A DNA stretch of 64,000 bases from Lumnitzera littorea. Its lineage: Eukaryota; Streptophyta; Magnoliopsida; Myrtales; Combretaceae. The notes under the pieces were generated by a model, which ran no database searches, was not told where the DNA came from, and was given only the letters and a program-made list of their open reading frames with translations. Shown in pieces: positions 25,965 to 38,086 of this stretch; position 1 is the first letter of the stretch; each line of letters begins with the position of its first letter. The position numbers were made by a program, and so were the translations under genes. The stretch lies in contig JAMXBB010000004.1 in assembly GCA_024138015.1 (NCBI GenBank), forward strand, positions 4,895,700 to 4,959,699. The letters are read 5' to 3'.

Positions 25965-28615
25965 TTAATCTACATAAGTGTTAGATAGTTGTTAGTGATA
26001 TTGCAAGTAATATGAAATGGCTAGAAAATGTAAATGAACACTAAATTTTTGCATATGCAAATGCAAAATCTAATAAAGCGATTTACCACCCCTATTCAGA
26101 TTTAGACATCTTCGCCTGTTATATCCTTCCCTTTGACAATGATTACACTTATTCTTGTTAGGCACTTCACGAACATCCATCTATAGGTGGTAACTGTCAC
26201 GCCCCGAAGCGGCAGAGTCGTAACAGCCGCGCCATGTAAACCATTATAAGATAAAAGTTGGCCTTACAATCACTATCTTAGACTTGATCTACACAAGGCG
26301 TCTATGACTAACCCGTTTTAGAGTAAATAGTTTGTAATTTAAATAAATCATTTCCCTAACAAAGTGAGGAAATATATATATATACACTATAATTCAGTTA
26401 TTACAATTAAAACTTACAATATTTCTCCGTAATATATTTCGTAGTTATTACATTATTCAGAAATGAAAAATTATAAAATAACAGCTTAGATCTTAAAAAT
26501 ATATGTTTATTTTTCAAATGTTTTTCCTCGCTCCCTAGGATCCAGCAGTTGCTAGCTACAGAGTAGTTATATGCCGCTTTTTAGCCAGCACCTGTACGAC
26601 GTCTATAGGGATGTGAGCAACCACAGCTCAGTAAATTAGGATGAAGGACTTAAAACTATACCATAAATACAATAAGGTTATCAATCAACTTATTAGGTGC
26701 AATGCATATGTAAGTAAATGCCATTGCACAATGTTGTCCGGCTTGTCGTGAAATTAGAGAAATTTCGCCCGCTCTAATCCGAGTTGAGGAGTTACTGTTA
26801 ATGCAACAGCTTACAACCAAACTCAGGCTTGTGCAATGGAGACCTCGCTCCTCTCACGACTACCTCTGAACCATTGACTTTACCCTCGCCGCGACCTCCT
26901 CACCTGTCACTTAGTTCGATCAAGGATGAAGAAGGGACCCTTTGTAATCCCGCGCTATCCCTTTAAAAGGAGTCGGTATTTGGCCGGAGAATCCTAGGTT
27001 TCCCCTAATGAGTTGCCATGTAAGTCTGATTATGATTGCACAACAAACAGAATCATAGTATCACTCATAATCAAGCACATGCACACAACCAACTATTCAA
27101 CAAGCACAACCAAGTATAATCTCAAGCCTTCGAAATACAGCAATGTATTAATCCCAACTTACTTCGATTCCTCACTCACTCACTCACTCGAGGTCCGACT
27201 CGCTCAAGCCATCGCTGATTATCCCTATAACACAAATATGGTTTCAGTTTTTTTCATATAACTATTATAGATTCGTTTTATCCTATAACACTTATTGTTA
27301 TGTTTTGTTTAGGGTTTAATATACCTAATTATCTAGGTCTTAAGTCTTTTACAATTATTCTAGGTTTGGGGTTAGGTTCGGGTTCGCTTTTCGCATCGAT
27401 TTCTAAATTAGATTCTAATTCTATTTCTAAGTACTGTTTTATACCCGAACTCTAGAAACTTGTTTTAACTCATAATGTGAAATTAATCACATTACTTCCA
27501 GATATCCTAAATACCATCACTATCCCTAGTTAGTATTTTATTACACCCGGTATACTTAAATCTTTATTAGTATACCGAATTTACTCCTGATATGAGATAT
27601 TTTTACGTTTTTCATATAATTACATAAATTTAAGTTTTCTATCAGTTTTACTATATATCCTTATTATTTATATAATATCAATTTTTATCCTAATATTTTG
27701 TATTTTTTATATTTTCAATAATTACATATTATGTATTATCATCTATTATGTATATAATACATATCTAATATTTATTTCACTCTAATTACCATTTCCCAAC
27801 ATCAATTATCATTTCAAAGTGTCTAAATTCACCCTAAATCAGATTTTACACCTAATTACCCTAATTTATAAAATTAACTTAAAATTTACTATTTTTCCCT
27901 ATTACTCATTTATTACATAATTAACCTAATAATTACATCTAACACCCTAAATGTTACAAGTATCGTACTTCATCAGATTTCAACATCTTAAAACATATAA
28001 TTATTCACTAAATCAGTAATTAACCATTTAATTACTTAATTAACTCTAAATTACCCATTTTATACCTCATTTTAAGGCCTAAAAATTATCTAAAATTTTT
28101 GAAAATTAATTTTTGAAAACAGGCTTCATAGCACTGTTCTATATCATCTAAGTAATCTACACAAAAATTTTGGGTTTAAAACTACACTTCTAAGATCATT
28201 TATTTCTAAATCGAAACATTCTTGGTTTTGCATGATTTCTTAAGGACTATATATCAAAATAATATTTTTACTAAAAACTACATACAAAAATATTTCAGAA
28301 TAACAAAATTCATAATTTTCTAAGAATATTTACTATTTTTACAAAATTACACAAAATCGGGTTGGAAATCGAACTCACTAGTTTGGGTAGCTCCGGCCAC
28401 CGTGGCCTTGTCGGCCAATCTAAGTGCTGCTACCACTGTATGATGGTGGTGGCCGTCCACTCCCGGCTGCTCGTCTGATGTGGGTTCCCCCTTATAGGCC
28501 TAATTACACAATTTTTTCTTATTTTTTTCCTAACCCTAATTTTTCTCTCAATTTCGCCTCTCTCTATTTTTCTCACTCTCCAAACTAACCAAATGAGTTT
28601 TTGAAAAATTTGGAG

Positions 28616-28623
28616 TATTTATA
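28616..28623 (-). promoter_or_regulatory. Putative LTR TATA box
   Basis: TATTTATA on the plus strand reads TATAAATA on the minus strand, inside a CTATAAATACTCC context, about 590 bp from the minus-strand 5' border of the LTR-like element. It fits a U3 promoter by position and sequence. There is no expression evidence. Confidence 0.5.
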
Positions 28624-28994
28624 GAGTTTTAGGGAAATTATTGTGCATTAATTTGATTAGACAATTGCCTTATCTTCTTTCAATTTGACTTTTGTGTTAT
28701 TCTAATTTAATTAGCTAATTTTTTTCTTATTTTCCCCAGCTGTCACGACCTATATCTGGATCATTCCTTATTTTTCTTAATTTTTCTTGATTTTTACTTA
28801 ATTGATTATGAATTTTCTTTAATTATTTAATATTATTTTAGCACATTTCGCGTATTTTAAGTAATTACGTATATTTCTACCTACATGTAAATTCATATAT
28901 AGTACAAATAAATATTCCTAAATATTATTTAGATCATTTTATGATTTTTTGTATACATATAATTTATCTCTAGTAATTCGTTAATTATCGGAAT

Positions 28995-29030
28995 GCATTT
29001 TCCGCATTTTTCGCATTTTCCGCATTTTCA
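28995..29030 (+). repeat. Four-copy 9-bp tandem repeat
   Basis: GCATTTTCC, GCATTTTTC, GCATTTTCC and GCATTTTCA follow each other without gaps, near the U3 side of the LTR-like element. Each unit carries a CG step at its junction. Confidence 0.85.
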
Positions 29031-31018
29031 ATAAATAACGAGTTATATATTTAAAATTTGAAATTTTTATAGTCTTTTATTTTATTGCTTATTTTCTTAA
29101 ATTCAAATTTACGGGATCATTTTTACTAATATTTCTTACTTTACTTATAATTTAGGCTTAATCGGATCTTTCAGCCAATCGAAACTTTAAGTGATTGGTT
29201 GTGGGGCTTACAGTAACGTTTTGTCCTAAGTTGGCCTTTCAATCTCTTTAGCTTGGACCACAGTTTGAGCTTCAGAAAGTCTACATCTGGTCAATTAATC
29301 TTGTCACCTATTGGGTAAAAGTGTCTCTAGTATACATCAGATTGGTATGTCTACTTATACTAATGACCAACATTTTTTAGGGTGATTGTCCTAAATTTTG
29401 ATGCAACCACAAATGCATGGGATTAAGGGATTCTATAAATGTGCCATTTCTAGCATGTGCATTGTTAATTGTTCATGTCTATTGTATGAACCCTTCCACT
29501 ATCCTTTATTACTCCATTTGGCTCCCTTCAGCTACCCGTCTTCACTTCAAATAGTTCATGGCACCTATTGTAGCTGGTTACTATGTGCATACTTACCTAT
29601 CTTCGCCATTTCTCAATCAATCGTTGTTCGTATGTTGTGTAAACCTTACCTGCTGCTGTGGACTTTGATATTTCTTCATCTCTCTTCTCACATAACGCGA
29701 TACAGTTATAAAAAATTCTTCTTACTAAAGCTACAACTAGGAAGTCATAGGCCCTTCTAAGAACAACATTATAGCTCTAAACTATGTTAGACGTTATGTA
29801 TCCAAACTTGTAATTACTTTCTTTGGCCAATGTTTACCTATCGATGTTAAGTTTTGCAAACCAAAGCATAGCATCCTCTTTTACTTTCCACATCTCTTGC
29901 ATCAAAGCGTAAAATTTTCAATACTATGCTTGCATACCTGCAATGGTAGCTAACTTTTTTCAAGCTTAGTTTTTATGTTTGCAGTTGAAGTTATTAGCTA
30001 TGTGTTTTATATAATATCTCCATACTACAAAGGGTAGCTGCCAACCATTGTTCATGTTATCGAATACCTTCTTAATGTTGATATGCCTATCCAAAAACAT
30101 AAGGTCTCTTCCATTCTACTAACAACATACCTCTTCAACTTTTGAAGGAACCAATCCACGTCTATTCGGATTATGTGTTAACAAGCGCAAAAGCCAATGG
30201 TATGATGTAGTTATTTCCATCCATGGTACATGCAATGAGCAATTTATGGTTGTACTTATAGTATGAAAAGGTACCATCCATACATATGACAGGACAGCAG
30301 TATCTGAATGCTTGTACACAAGGTTCGAATATCTAAAATACTCACTTCAACTTAGATACACTTAGTTCTATGGTACCTTTCTAACCTAATTTAATTGTGT
30401 TCTTGGGTTGGTTATTTTGATCGCATTTAGAAGCTTTGGAAGTTCATTGTACAAGTTCTCCCAGTTATTGTACACCATCTTGATTGCTTTTTTCTTCCCC
30501 TCAAACATGATTTCTACTCACCGTATATCCAAACTCACTAGAAATATTTTGTGCCAAGTCCATAAGAGTAATGTTAGGGTTGGTACAACATTCCCAATGA
30601 AGCACTTGGTTAATAGATTACTATTGATCTGAGGATGATTTTGTCTTATCACCAGATTCATACATGTGTACGGTTCTTTTAAAATCATTATGACCAACAA
30701 GCCTAACACTTTCTTCTTATACGCTCTTAATCTCCACTTACATCCATTGGCCCTTTTTGTACAGTAAATATGTCACAATGTCCAATTCGATTCATGTACT
30801 CAAAATTCACAATGCCATTTGATGTTATCGTTCTTGAATGCATCCTGAAACTCCTTTTTAATGTTAAATCTCATTCCCACAATCAACTCATCACTATTAG
30901 TTGTGTGCTGTACTATGTGTTTTGCTCCTCTTCAAATGTAATATAGCTACTATCCCCATCAATGTTTAGGTATGGGATTAGATCTTTTACAACTAGCCGG
31001 TTGTGTTGTGTTGTGTTA

Positions 31019-34000
31019 TGTATCACACCCCAAAGTAGTAGAGTTGCAACAGTCCCGCTGTGCAAACCACTGTAGAATAGAAGCTAATATTTCAGCTGCT
31101 ATCTTAGACTCGATTTGCATAAGACGTCTACAATTAACTTACTTTAAAGCAAATGGTTCCTAAATTAAATATGTTATTTACTTATAAAATTATTAAAAAT
31201 ACATATTTACACTAAAATAATCTCAATATGTTTACAAAATTTAGTAGCCTAATCATAATTTACTTAAGTAATACCTAAATTGATTTTTAAAAGTTTTAAA
31301 GATAAAATCTAGACTTGAGAATATAATTGATCATCAATTTTATATCCTCACTATCCATAATTCAGTAGGTGCTAGCTTAAAAGTAATTATAAAACTGCTT
31401 TCTAACTAATACCTGTAATAACATCTATAAAGATGTGAGTAACCAATCACCCAGTAAGTTGGGGTAGAAACTTAAAACTATACACCAAGTATAAATGAGG
31501 TTATCGGCCAAATTAGTTATATGCCATACATATATAAGTAGATGTCATTGCATAATGTTATCCTGTCTGTTGTGAGATTAAAAAAATTATACCCGCTTTA
31601 ATCTGAGTTAAAATACATTTCAACAGCTCATGACTAAACCCAAATTTATGCAATAGAGATACTCTTCTTCTTGCGACTACTTTCAAATCATTGACTTTAC
31701 CCTTGGTGCAATTTCCTCTCTTATCACTTAATTCGATTAAGGATGAAGAAAGGACCCATTATGTCATCTAGCGTTGTCTCTTTTAAAGGGATCGGTATTT
31801 AGTTGAAGAATCCTAAATGTTTCTTATAATGGGTTGTTATGCAGTTCCATTTTAGACTTATAAGTCATATATTTAGTTAGATCTAGTTTAAGATGTTCAA
31901 GTATTCCATATAAATCACATAAATTTTCAATCCAAAACATCAAACCGGAATCATATAATCAAATCTAGAAAAATACATACATAGGCATGTACACAATCAA
32001 CTAGCTAACAAACACGATTAAGTATAATTCTAAGCATCCAAGTATTATAAAATAGCATCCTAAAATATAGTAACGTATTAATCCCAACTAACCTGAACTT
32101 CTCACTTACTCACTTAAAGTGTGACTTGCACAAGTCATTGTTGATAATCTCTATAATACAAATATTATTTTAGTACCCATATAACCATCTTATGTAGGCT
32201 TTATTCTGCAGTTATTTATGTTATCTTCAGTTTAGAGTTTTACTATACCTATTTATTCAAGGTTTTAAGTCTCTTACAACTGTTTTTAATTTAGGCTAGC
32301 TTTTTATTCAGTTTTCGAGTCGGTTTTTAAATTGAGTTCTAATTCAATTTTTAATTACAGGTTTTATACACGAACCCTAGAAACTCATTTTGAACCATTA
32401 TGTGAAATTAATCACATTACACTTAACTATCCCAAATCTCGTATGTAGCCTCTAACTAATAGTCTAGTTCATTCGGCACACCCAAATTCTTAGTTTAACT
32501 ATCGAATTAACTCTCTATGTGAGAAAAATTTATATTTTGCATATATCTCACATAATTACCTAAATTCACATTCCAAATCAGATTCATATTATATTCCTAA
32601 TATTATAATACCATTAATTTTTTTACCAAATATCACTTATCTAACATTTCTAACATTACATATATCATCTTTCACTACCAAATATCATGTTAAGATGTCT
32701 AATTATACCTTAGGTTATCATTAGCACCTAATTAACCCTAAATAAAAAATTTAACTTAAATATACCCCTTTACTTACATATTTCTTGTATATTATGCATA
32801 ATATATACAACTAACACCTCAAACTCCACAATTATCATCCTACATCAACAACTATCATCTAAAGATATCTAATTACATATTAAATCATAATTTTCATCAA
32901 ATTAACATTAAGTTACAAAATTAGGCTCAATTATTGCCTTTTATATATGATTTTAAGGCCTAAAAATTAAGTAAAAATTTAAAAAATTAAATCCAAGAAA
33001 AACTCTTAAAAGCACTGTAATATATATTCTTAATAGTTTACACAAAAATCTTAGGATGAAAACTACAATATTAAGGTTATTTATTTCAATATTGAAAACT
33101 AGCTTGGATTTAGTTATTTCTTAAGAACAGTATATCTCGAGTCCTAGTTTTATCAAATTGATATTTTTTCCTAAATATATATACAAAAATATTCTATAAT
33201 ACTAAGTTTTATAATTGTTTATATATATTTGATATTTTTACTAAATTAAACAAATTCAGAAGAAAAATCGAAACTCACCTATCGAATAGCTTTTAGCCAC
33301 CAATGGTGGCTCCACCCTTATTGGCACTACCAGGTAGTGGATTTGTTATCAGGTGGTGGTGATAATTCCTCTCCAAGTGGTCGTCAAGTGTGGATTTTCC
33401 TTTAAAACCCTAATAGCACAATATTTTGTCTAATTTTTCTAAAATTAGTTACTTCACTCCCTTTGATCTCTTTATACTATTCTTGAGTTTCTAATTAGGC
33501 AAAATGAATTTCAAATGAGTGAGTCCTAATTTATAAGGTGGCTTGGATGAGTTCTAGAATTATCTAGTGCCAAATGTCTCTTTGCTTTTTCTTTTTCAAT
33601 TTTTAAATGGCTTATTATTATTAGTTAATTTTTCTTCTTTAAATCCATAACATGTCATGCCCTTATTATGGACTTTTCTTCACTTTTTCATAATTTTCTT
33701 TAAAATAATTAGTATTATTTTAAGTAATTTCGAGTATTTTTACCTATATGTAAATACATATATAATATTATTTAAGTTATTTGATGATTTTTAATGTGCA
33801 TATAATTTATCTCTATCAATTTGTTAATTATTGAAATTTATTTTACGTGTTTTTGACAAATAATGAATAATACACATATAATTCAATATTATAATAATTA
33901 ATTATTTTATTTTTTATTTTTTTAAGTTCAAACTCATGAAATCACTTTTACTAATATTTCTAACTTCGTTGTGAAATTTGAATTGAATTGAATAATTTAT

Positions 34001-34078
34001 ATAATCACTCTAAATTTTACAAACTGTTTTCGAACCAATCAATTGTAAGTTTAACACCAATTTTTGTAAGACCTTACA
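31019..34078 (-). mobile_element. Second 3.06-kb copy of the same LTR-like family (older)
   Basis: It aligns along its length with 26,195-29,212. Paired blocks include the starts (TGTATCACACCCCAAAGTAG versus TGTCACGCCCCGAAGCGG), the AAGGATGAAGAA(G/A)GGACCC block, the ATCGGTATTT/GTCGGTATTT block, and the ends (AGACCTTACA versus GGGGCTTACA). Many CG steps of the first copy appear here as TG or CA, as expected after longer exposure to cytosine methylation, so this insertion is probably older. No clean 5-bp duplication was found (flanks TGTTA and TTACA), so borders could be off by a few bases. It splits the N-terminal third of the MULE transposase from its core. Confidence 0.7.
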
Positions 34079-35248
34079 TTACATGAACCTAAACCTATAC
34101 TAGCGTGGGTGTAAATGGGTTATGTGCATGCGCATCACTTGTTGAGACATAAAAATCCATCTTAACGCCTCCATCATTATATTCCTCATCATCGGCATCA
34201 TCATCTTCCTCTTCATCCCCTTAGTCATGCTCTTTGCCTTCCCCCTCAACATCTTCTTTGTCACCACTATTGAAACCCAAAGTAATCGTTTCTAAATAAG
34301 GATTGTAAGTCGGATTCTCCACCAGATTTCCTTATACTTTGCATCTAGTGCTTCTTTGTTCACATTAATGTTAACAACATCATCCTACACTAAGTTATAC
34401 ATGGTAGTATGGGGCTCACTTTCATTGGCTATGGGAAAGTTTGTTTGAAAGGACTACACTTGTTGTGATGCAATGTTCAGAGTGTTATCTCTTAAGGCCA
34501 CACTAGTTTGCTTGCACTTCCTTATATAAATGTGTTGTATACTTTGTTCACCAAATACTTTTACCACCTTAATGAATTTCTCCGCATCTTTGTAATCCCT
34601 AATAAGCATTAACTCATAGTATAAACTATCTTCATAATATGTTGGGTGCCTATGAACAATTTATACCTTAGCAATATTAATCCCAATGTTGTTGCAAATC
34701 CTGTGTAAGAAATGAGTATAGTTTGACCACTTATTCATTTTCAGCTTCTTCATCGACTCCCTATCATATTCCACTCCTATACTACCTTTGACAATATTTT
34801 CATGTGTGTAGATAATAATTTTCACATAATCTATTGTTTCCTCCCTAATTATTATATGAGTTTCACTAATTTAGCAAAAATTCTATATAGTAATCACATT
34901 CCGCTCTTTAAAATTGCTACTTCCAAACAACATAACTTAATTATACAACACCTATCTTCAGAAAACTTTCACCAAATATGTTACTCACATTATATAAATA
35001 ATATTGCATCTACAATCATCAAAACCAACTACAATATTTTTAATCTATTATGGTGACTTCGACACCACTAGCGCAATTTATTAAATGTAAGAGCAAATTT
35101 TTCTGCATAATCTACATAACTATATTTACTAAAATTTTGCAAAATAAATAAAAAAATAACATAACGTAAAAACAAGTTTTAGTGCAAAGGATGGATAAAA
35201 TGATACTAACCAATTTGTGCAAAATTAGGAGTATCCAAGCACCAATAC

Positions 35249-35250
35249 GT

Positions 35251-35278
<28 letters not shown>
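35249..35278 (+). repeat. (GA)n microsatellite in the MULE
   Basis: About fourteen GA units lie just inside the right terminal region of the MULE. Open frames that cross it on both strands are low-complexity and are not genes. Confidence 0.9.
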
Positions 35279-35281
<3 letters not shown>

Positions 35282-35339
35282 TTGTGCTTAAAAATATATT
35301 AGAGAGAGAATTTAGGAGTGTGATAATGATGTGTGCAGT

Positions 35340-35573
35340 TGAGAGTAGGGGCTTATATATTGTTCCTAAAGTCTCATGGGAAGCATATAACTTCAATGGA
35401 CATTCATTTATACTAAAATCGTATGCCCTCCATTCGACTTCAATGCATATTTTGATGGTAATTGAAGTCGTATGCTTTGTATGCAACTTCACTATCCTAA
35501 AGTCGTAATAAGTTTTGTCCAAGGCCTATTTTCGTACTAATCTATTGCAAGTACCCTATTGATGTGCTAAACT
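35340..35573 (-). repeat. MULE right terminal inverted repeat with three 47-bp subterminal units
   Basis: The reverse complement of this segment matches the left termini at 23483 and 24270. It contains three units with an AAGTC(T/G)YATG core, starting at about 35369, 35417 and 35465. Each pairs with a downstream AACTTC or GACTTC block, giving palindrome-like modules about 47-48 bp apart. Confidence 0.75.
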
Positions 35574-35599
35574 TAAGTTAAGAAGAACTTACAGGGAGA

Positions 35600-37600
35600 A
35601 TAATAACCTCAATTGATGCCTTAGTTAGGGCAAGAGTTAGTTTATGAAATAAATATGTGTTTTAACTTTCTCTTGTATGAGGTTACTAGATAGATCTTGT
35701 GATGAATTATGTAAAGGACTTATAATCCCGAACGTGGCTAATTATTTTTAGCTTATGTAAAGTTACCCAAATAAATAAATAAAGCCTAAAATTCATCATT
35801 TTATTTTGTGTACATATTTCAAATAAATGTGATATTACATGTCAGATAGGCAATATAAAACCACTAAGGTGTCACGATTGAATGATTAGGGGTAGTGATG
35901 GATGCTTTTTGCTCTATTATGCGATCTCCTACAAAATAAAACACAACTATGAGAGGCATCGAAGGAAACTCTAGTACAATCACTCGATATCTAAACTAGT
36001 AAGAATTGTCAAAAACAAATGCTCAAATGTTTAAGAAAGGATATGAGTAACCATATTTGGAATTAAATCATTTTAAATAGGTAAGTGTATTTAATTGAGT
36101 ATATACACGTCTTTTGGAAACTAATGTTTATTTAGGCTATTGAAGCTTGTACCAAGTCACCATGGTCGGTTTTAAGACTTGGGACCATGTATTAAAAATG
36201 CCTATCAATTCGGGGGAAATTTAAAACAATTAATTTTTTAAGCTTTGTTAAGGAGTTTTGTAGAATATTTGTTGAGGATTTGGAAGAGAAATTTTTATAT
36301 CTTTTTAATATTGATTATATAATTTATAAAAAATAAATATGTATGAAAAAAGAAAAATATGATTCTTATCGACATCTTCGTAAGTACTCAGAATGATCGG
36401 TAAATCATTTATATAAATATAAATAATATACGTCTCTGAATTTTCCGTTATTTTTAGAAAAAGGAGTTAGAAAAAACAGCGTTCCTTTATCTCAGCTGAC
36501 ATGATCGAAAAGTACTTTCCTGGTCGAAAACTATGGGCTGGCAATGCGTTCCAAAATAGTAGCTTGAAGGACAATTTCTGGTACCTAATTAGGGTTATTA
36601 TATCAAATCAATAAAGCAATTCAAGGGAAATATGTTTACCAGTGACTAGTTTAATAGTATAAATCAATAAAGTGTCAAATAATATCTTAATTATTATTAT
36701 TATTTTTTTTCTCTGCAGCAGTTCACAATTGTTAAGGGTCCATTTGCAACTAATGCAACAACTGATACGAAAGGAGCTCTAGGGGCAATTTGGATCTTGT
36801 TATATTCTCTTCCTTGTGAGGTCCCAGTGCCTTTGAAAGAATGATCTTTGCTTCATTTCAGAGCAAATAGCATAAACGTGCTCTAGTCTAGACTCATAGT
36901 TAAGTGCGGGTAAATTTCTTAAATTTCTAAACCATGATTTTATCTCTTCATGATTTTTGCAAGTTTGCAGGTAATACGACCAGAAACTATCATTTAAGCC
37001 ACAAAACCATCTCTATTTGGGTCTGCAGTTTTTCTCAGGTACTAACAAGGTTTCTTCTTATATTTTTCAAAAATAATACGACCATGAAGTAATAATTTGG
37101 AAATTTAGGAGAACCGTCCTTGGCTAATAATGCAAGCGGTTTATAACCAATAATCCTTTGTAACAACTCGGATATAATTAATCCATTCGGAGCTCCATCC
37201 CGTGAGAAAAATGAAGTGTTGAAACACTTACTAACAAATTATATTTTTGAAAAGGACTATTGTTTAAGGGTATCCTTGGAGTATTTCCGAAGGGATTAAA
37301 TTTAAAAAAAAAAAACGCATTTAAGATTTCAATAAATTTATCCTTTATAAAGCATGTATAAGATATTCTTTAATATTTTATAAGAGGATTTTTTTTAACC
37401 AATTATATTACATATTATAATTTAAAAAAAAGAAAACTTAAATTTAATTCACTTTATTAAGTAATTAATATTTATACCGTTAAACCATGACAAGAATAGA
37501 AAATATTTATGAAGTTAGCATTGCTAAATCTAAATGGGCCCTTACGGTCTAATTTAATTTAATCTACCGATTACGAAACTGATTCGATATAAGTCCGATT
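35600..37600. other. Non-coding A/T-rich tract
   Basis: No gene or bounded repeat was recognised between the MULE right end and the GC-richer island at 37.6 kb. Confidence 0.5.
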
Positions 37601-37620
37601 TAAATAGTGGTCAAACCCAA

Positions 37621-38060
37621 TTAGTCTAAATCATCCGAAGTGGAGTTGCTCATTAGCCAACCATTTATAATGGTACGTACTCCGACATTTTCCACATTGG
37701 AAGGTGGAGATATGCAGCGCAATGTATTCAGTGTATCGGGTATTTTCAAACTATCGGTCAATTGGCGTTCAAGAAAACCACTCTTGGGGTCGCCGTTGTT
37801 TTGATTCATTACCGCCACTTTTGCGGCAGAGAATGGCCGGGAGTCCTTTCATGGCGCTCTTCCAAACAAATCATGACAAAACTTCTTTATGTCATATCCC
37901 ATTCTTCCTCCGTCTACAGTTTTCTGCATCTATTGGCGCATGCAAATGAACACATAAAAAGCGATGCATTTCACCACCCCTGAAATTGATGTCCCGCTCA
38001 TTGGGAGCATAAAAAGCTTAAATGATATCTTCCATTCAACCAAATATGGCTCATATAAAT
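37621..38060 (-). pseudogene. Unrecognised GC-richer island, possible gene relic
   Basis: On the minus strand an open frame of 65 codons (37818 to 37621) begins MAVMNQNNGDPKSG and includes LERQLTDSLKIPD and NTLRCISPPSNVENVG. Upstream of it the frame stays open for a few codons (PFSAAKV). A weak TATA-like CTATTTATATGAG lies about 240 bp upstream (complement of about 38052-38064). The plus strand is also open, and I recognise no family. It may be a pseudogene or a conserved exon fragment, or chance. Confidence 0.2.
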
Positions 38061-38063
38061 AGA

Positions 38064-38086
38064 GATAATATATATATATATATATA
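38064..38086 (+). repeat. (TA)n microsatellite
   Basis: A run of alternating T and A. Similar TA runs occur at about 39058-39074, 46854-46871, 48854-48877 and 51211-51230. Confidence 0.8.

Larger units (their letters stand above)
26195..29212 (-). mobile_element. 3.0-kb solo-LTR-like insertion with 5-bp target duplication
   Basis: The element starts TGTCACGCCCCGAAG and ends GTGGGGCTTACA, so it is bounded by TG...CA with short imperfect inverted ends. The pentamer GTAAC directly flanks both sides (26190-26194 and 29213-29217), a typical LTR-retrotransposon target duplication. No gag, protease, reverse transcriptase or integrase is found, so it is best read as a solo LTR, probably Ty3/gypsy. 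Transcription would run on the minus strand: a TATA box (TATAAATA as complement of 28616-28623) precedes a C/T-rich leader. It interrupts the MULE transposase just upstream of its zinc-knuckle codons. A 9-bp tandem (GCATTTTCC-type, four copies) lies at 28995-29030. Confidence 0.8.
26070..34860 (-). pseudogene. MuDR-type MULE transposase pseudogene, interrupted by two insertions
   Basis: The minus-strand gene is in three pieces: 34860-34079 (N-terminus), 31018-29213 (core) and 26194-26070 (C-terminus), together about 2.7 kb or 900 codons, a normal size for MuDR-type transposases. The N-terminal piece reads YDRESMKKLKMNKWSNY and DYKDAEKFIKVVKVFGEQ, then a strongly acidic DEEEDDDADDEE tract. The core begins GMRFNIKKEFQDAF, followed by CKWRLRAYKK and the DDE-type MULE block RYCCPVICMDGTF then YKYNHKLLIACTMDGNNYI (about 30,300-30,190). 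A later AYDFLVVALVRR and a degraded SWIM-like region follow. The C-terminus carries a zinc knuckle, NKCNHCQREGYNRRRC, ending at a stop at 26070-26072. Several stops and frameshifts kill it even without the insertions. It would have cut and joined DNA at the terminal repeats. Confidence 0.85.
23483..35573 (-). mobile_element. Relic Mutator-like element (MULE) with transposase and PMD gene
   Basis: Both ends share an inverted terminal repeat of about 230 bp. The left copies read AGTTTAGTA...GGGGCACTTGCAA from 23483 and again from about 24270. The right end (reverse complement from 35573) reads AGTTTAGCACATCAATAGGG followed by TACTTGCAA. Inside, on the minus strand, lie a decayed MuDR-type transposase and a decayed plant mobile domain gene. 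Two LTR-like insertions of about 3 kb split the transposase. Flanks outside the ends are similar but not identical (GTTGCGAAG near 23474-23482 and GTTAAGAAG near 35577-35585), so a 9-bp target duplication is possible but not proved. Without the insertions the element would be about 6 kb. Confidence 0.8.

Noticed and set aside
29398..29760. Longest plus-strand open frame in the MULE region (120 codons).
   Set aside because: It is antisense to the transposase core remnant, which explains the sequence much better.
31014..34083. Target-site duplication for the second LTR-like copy.
   Set aside because: Flanks TGTTA and TTACA do not match, so I left it unproved.
35112..35522. Open frames of 136 and 108 codons on opposite strands.
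   Set aside because: They run through a GA microsatellite and the MULE terminal repeat, and are low-complexity shadows.
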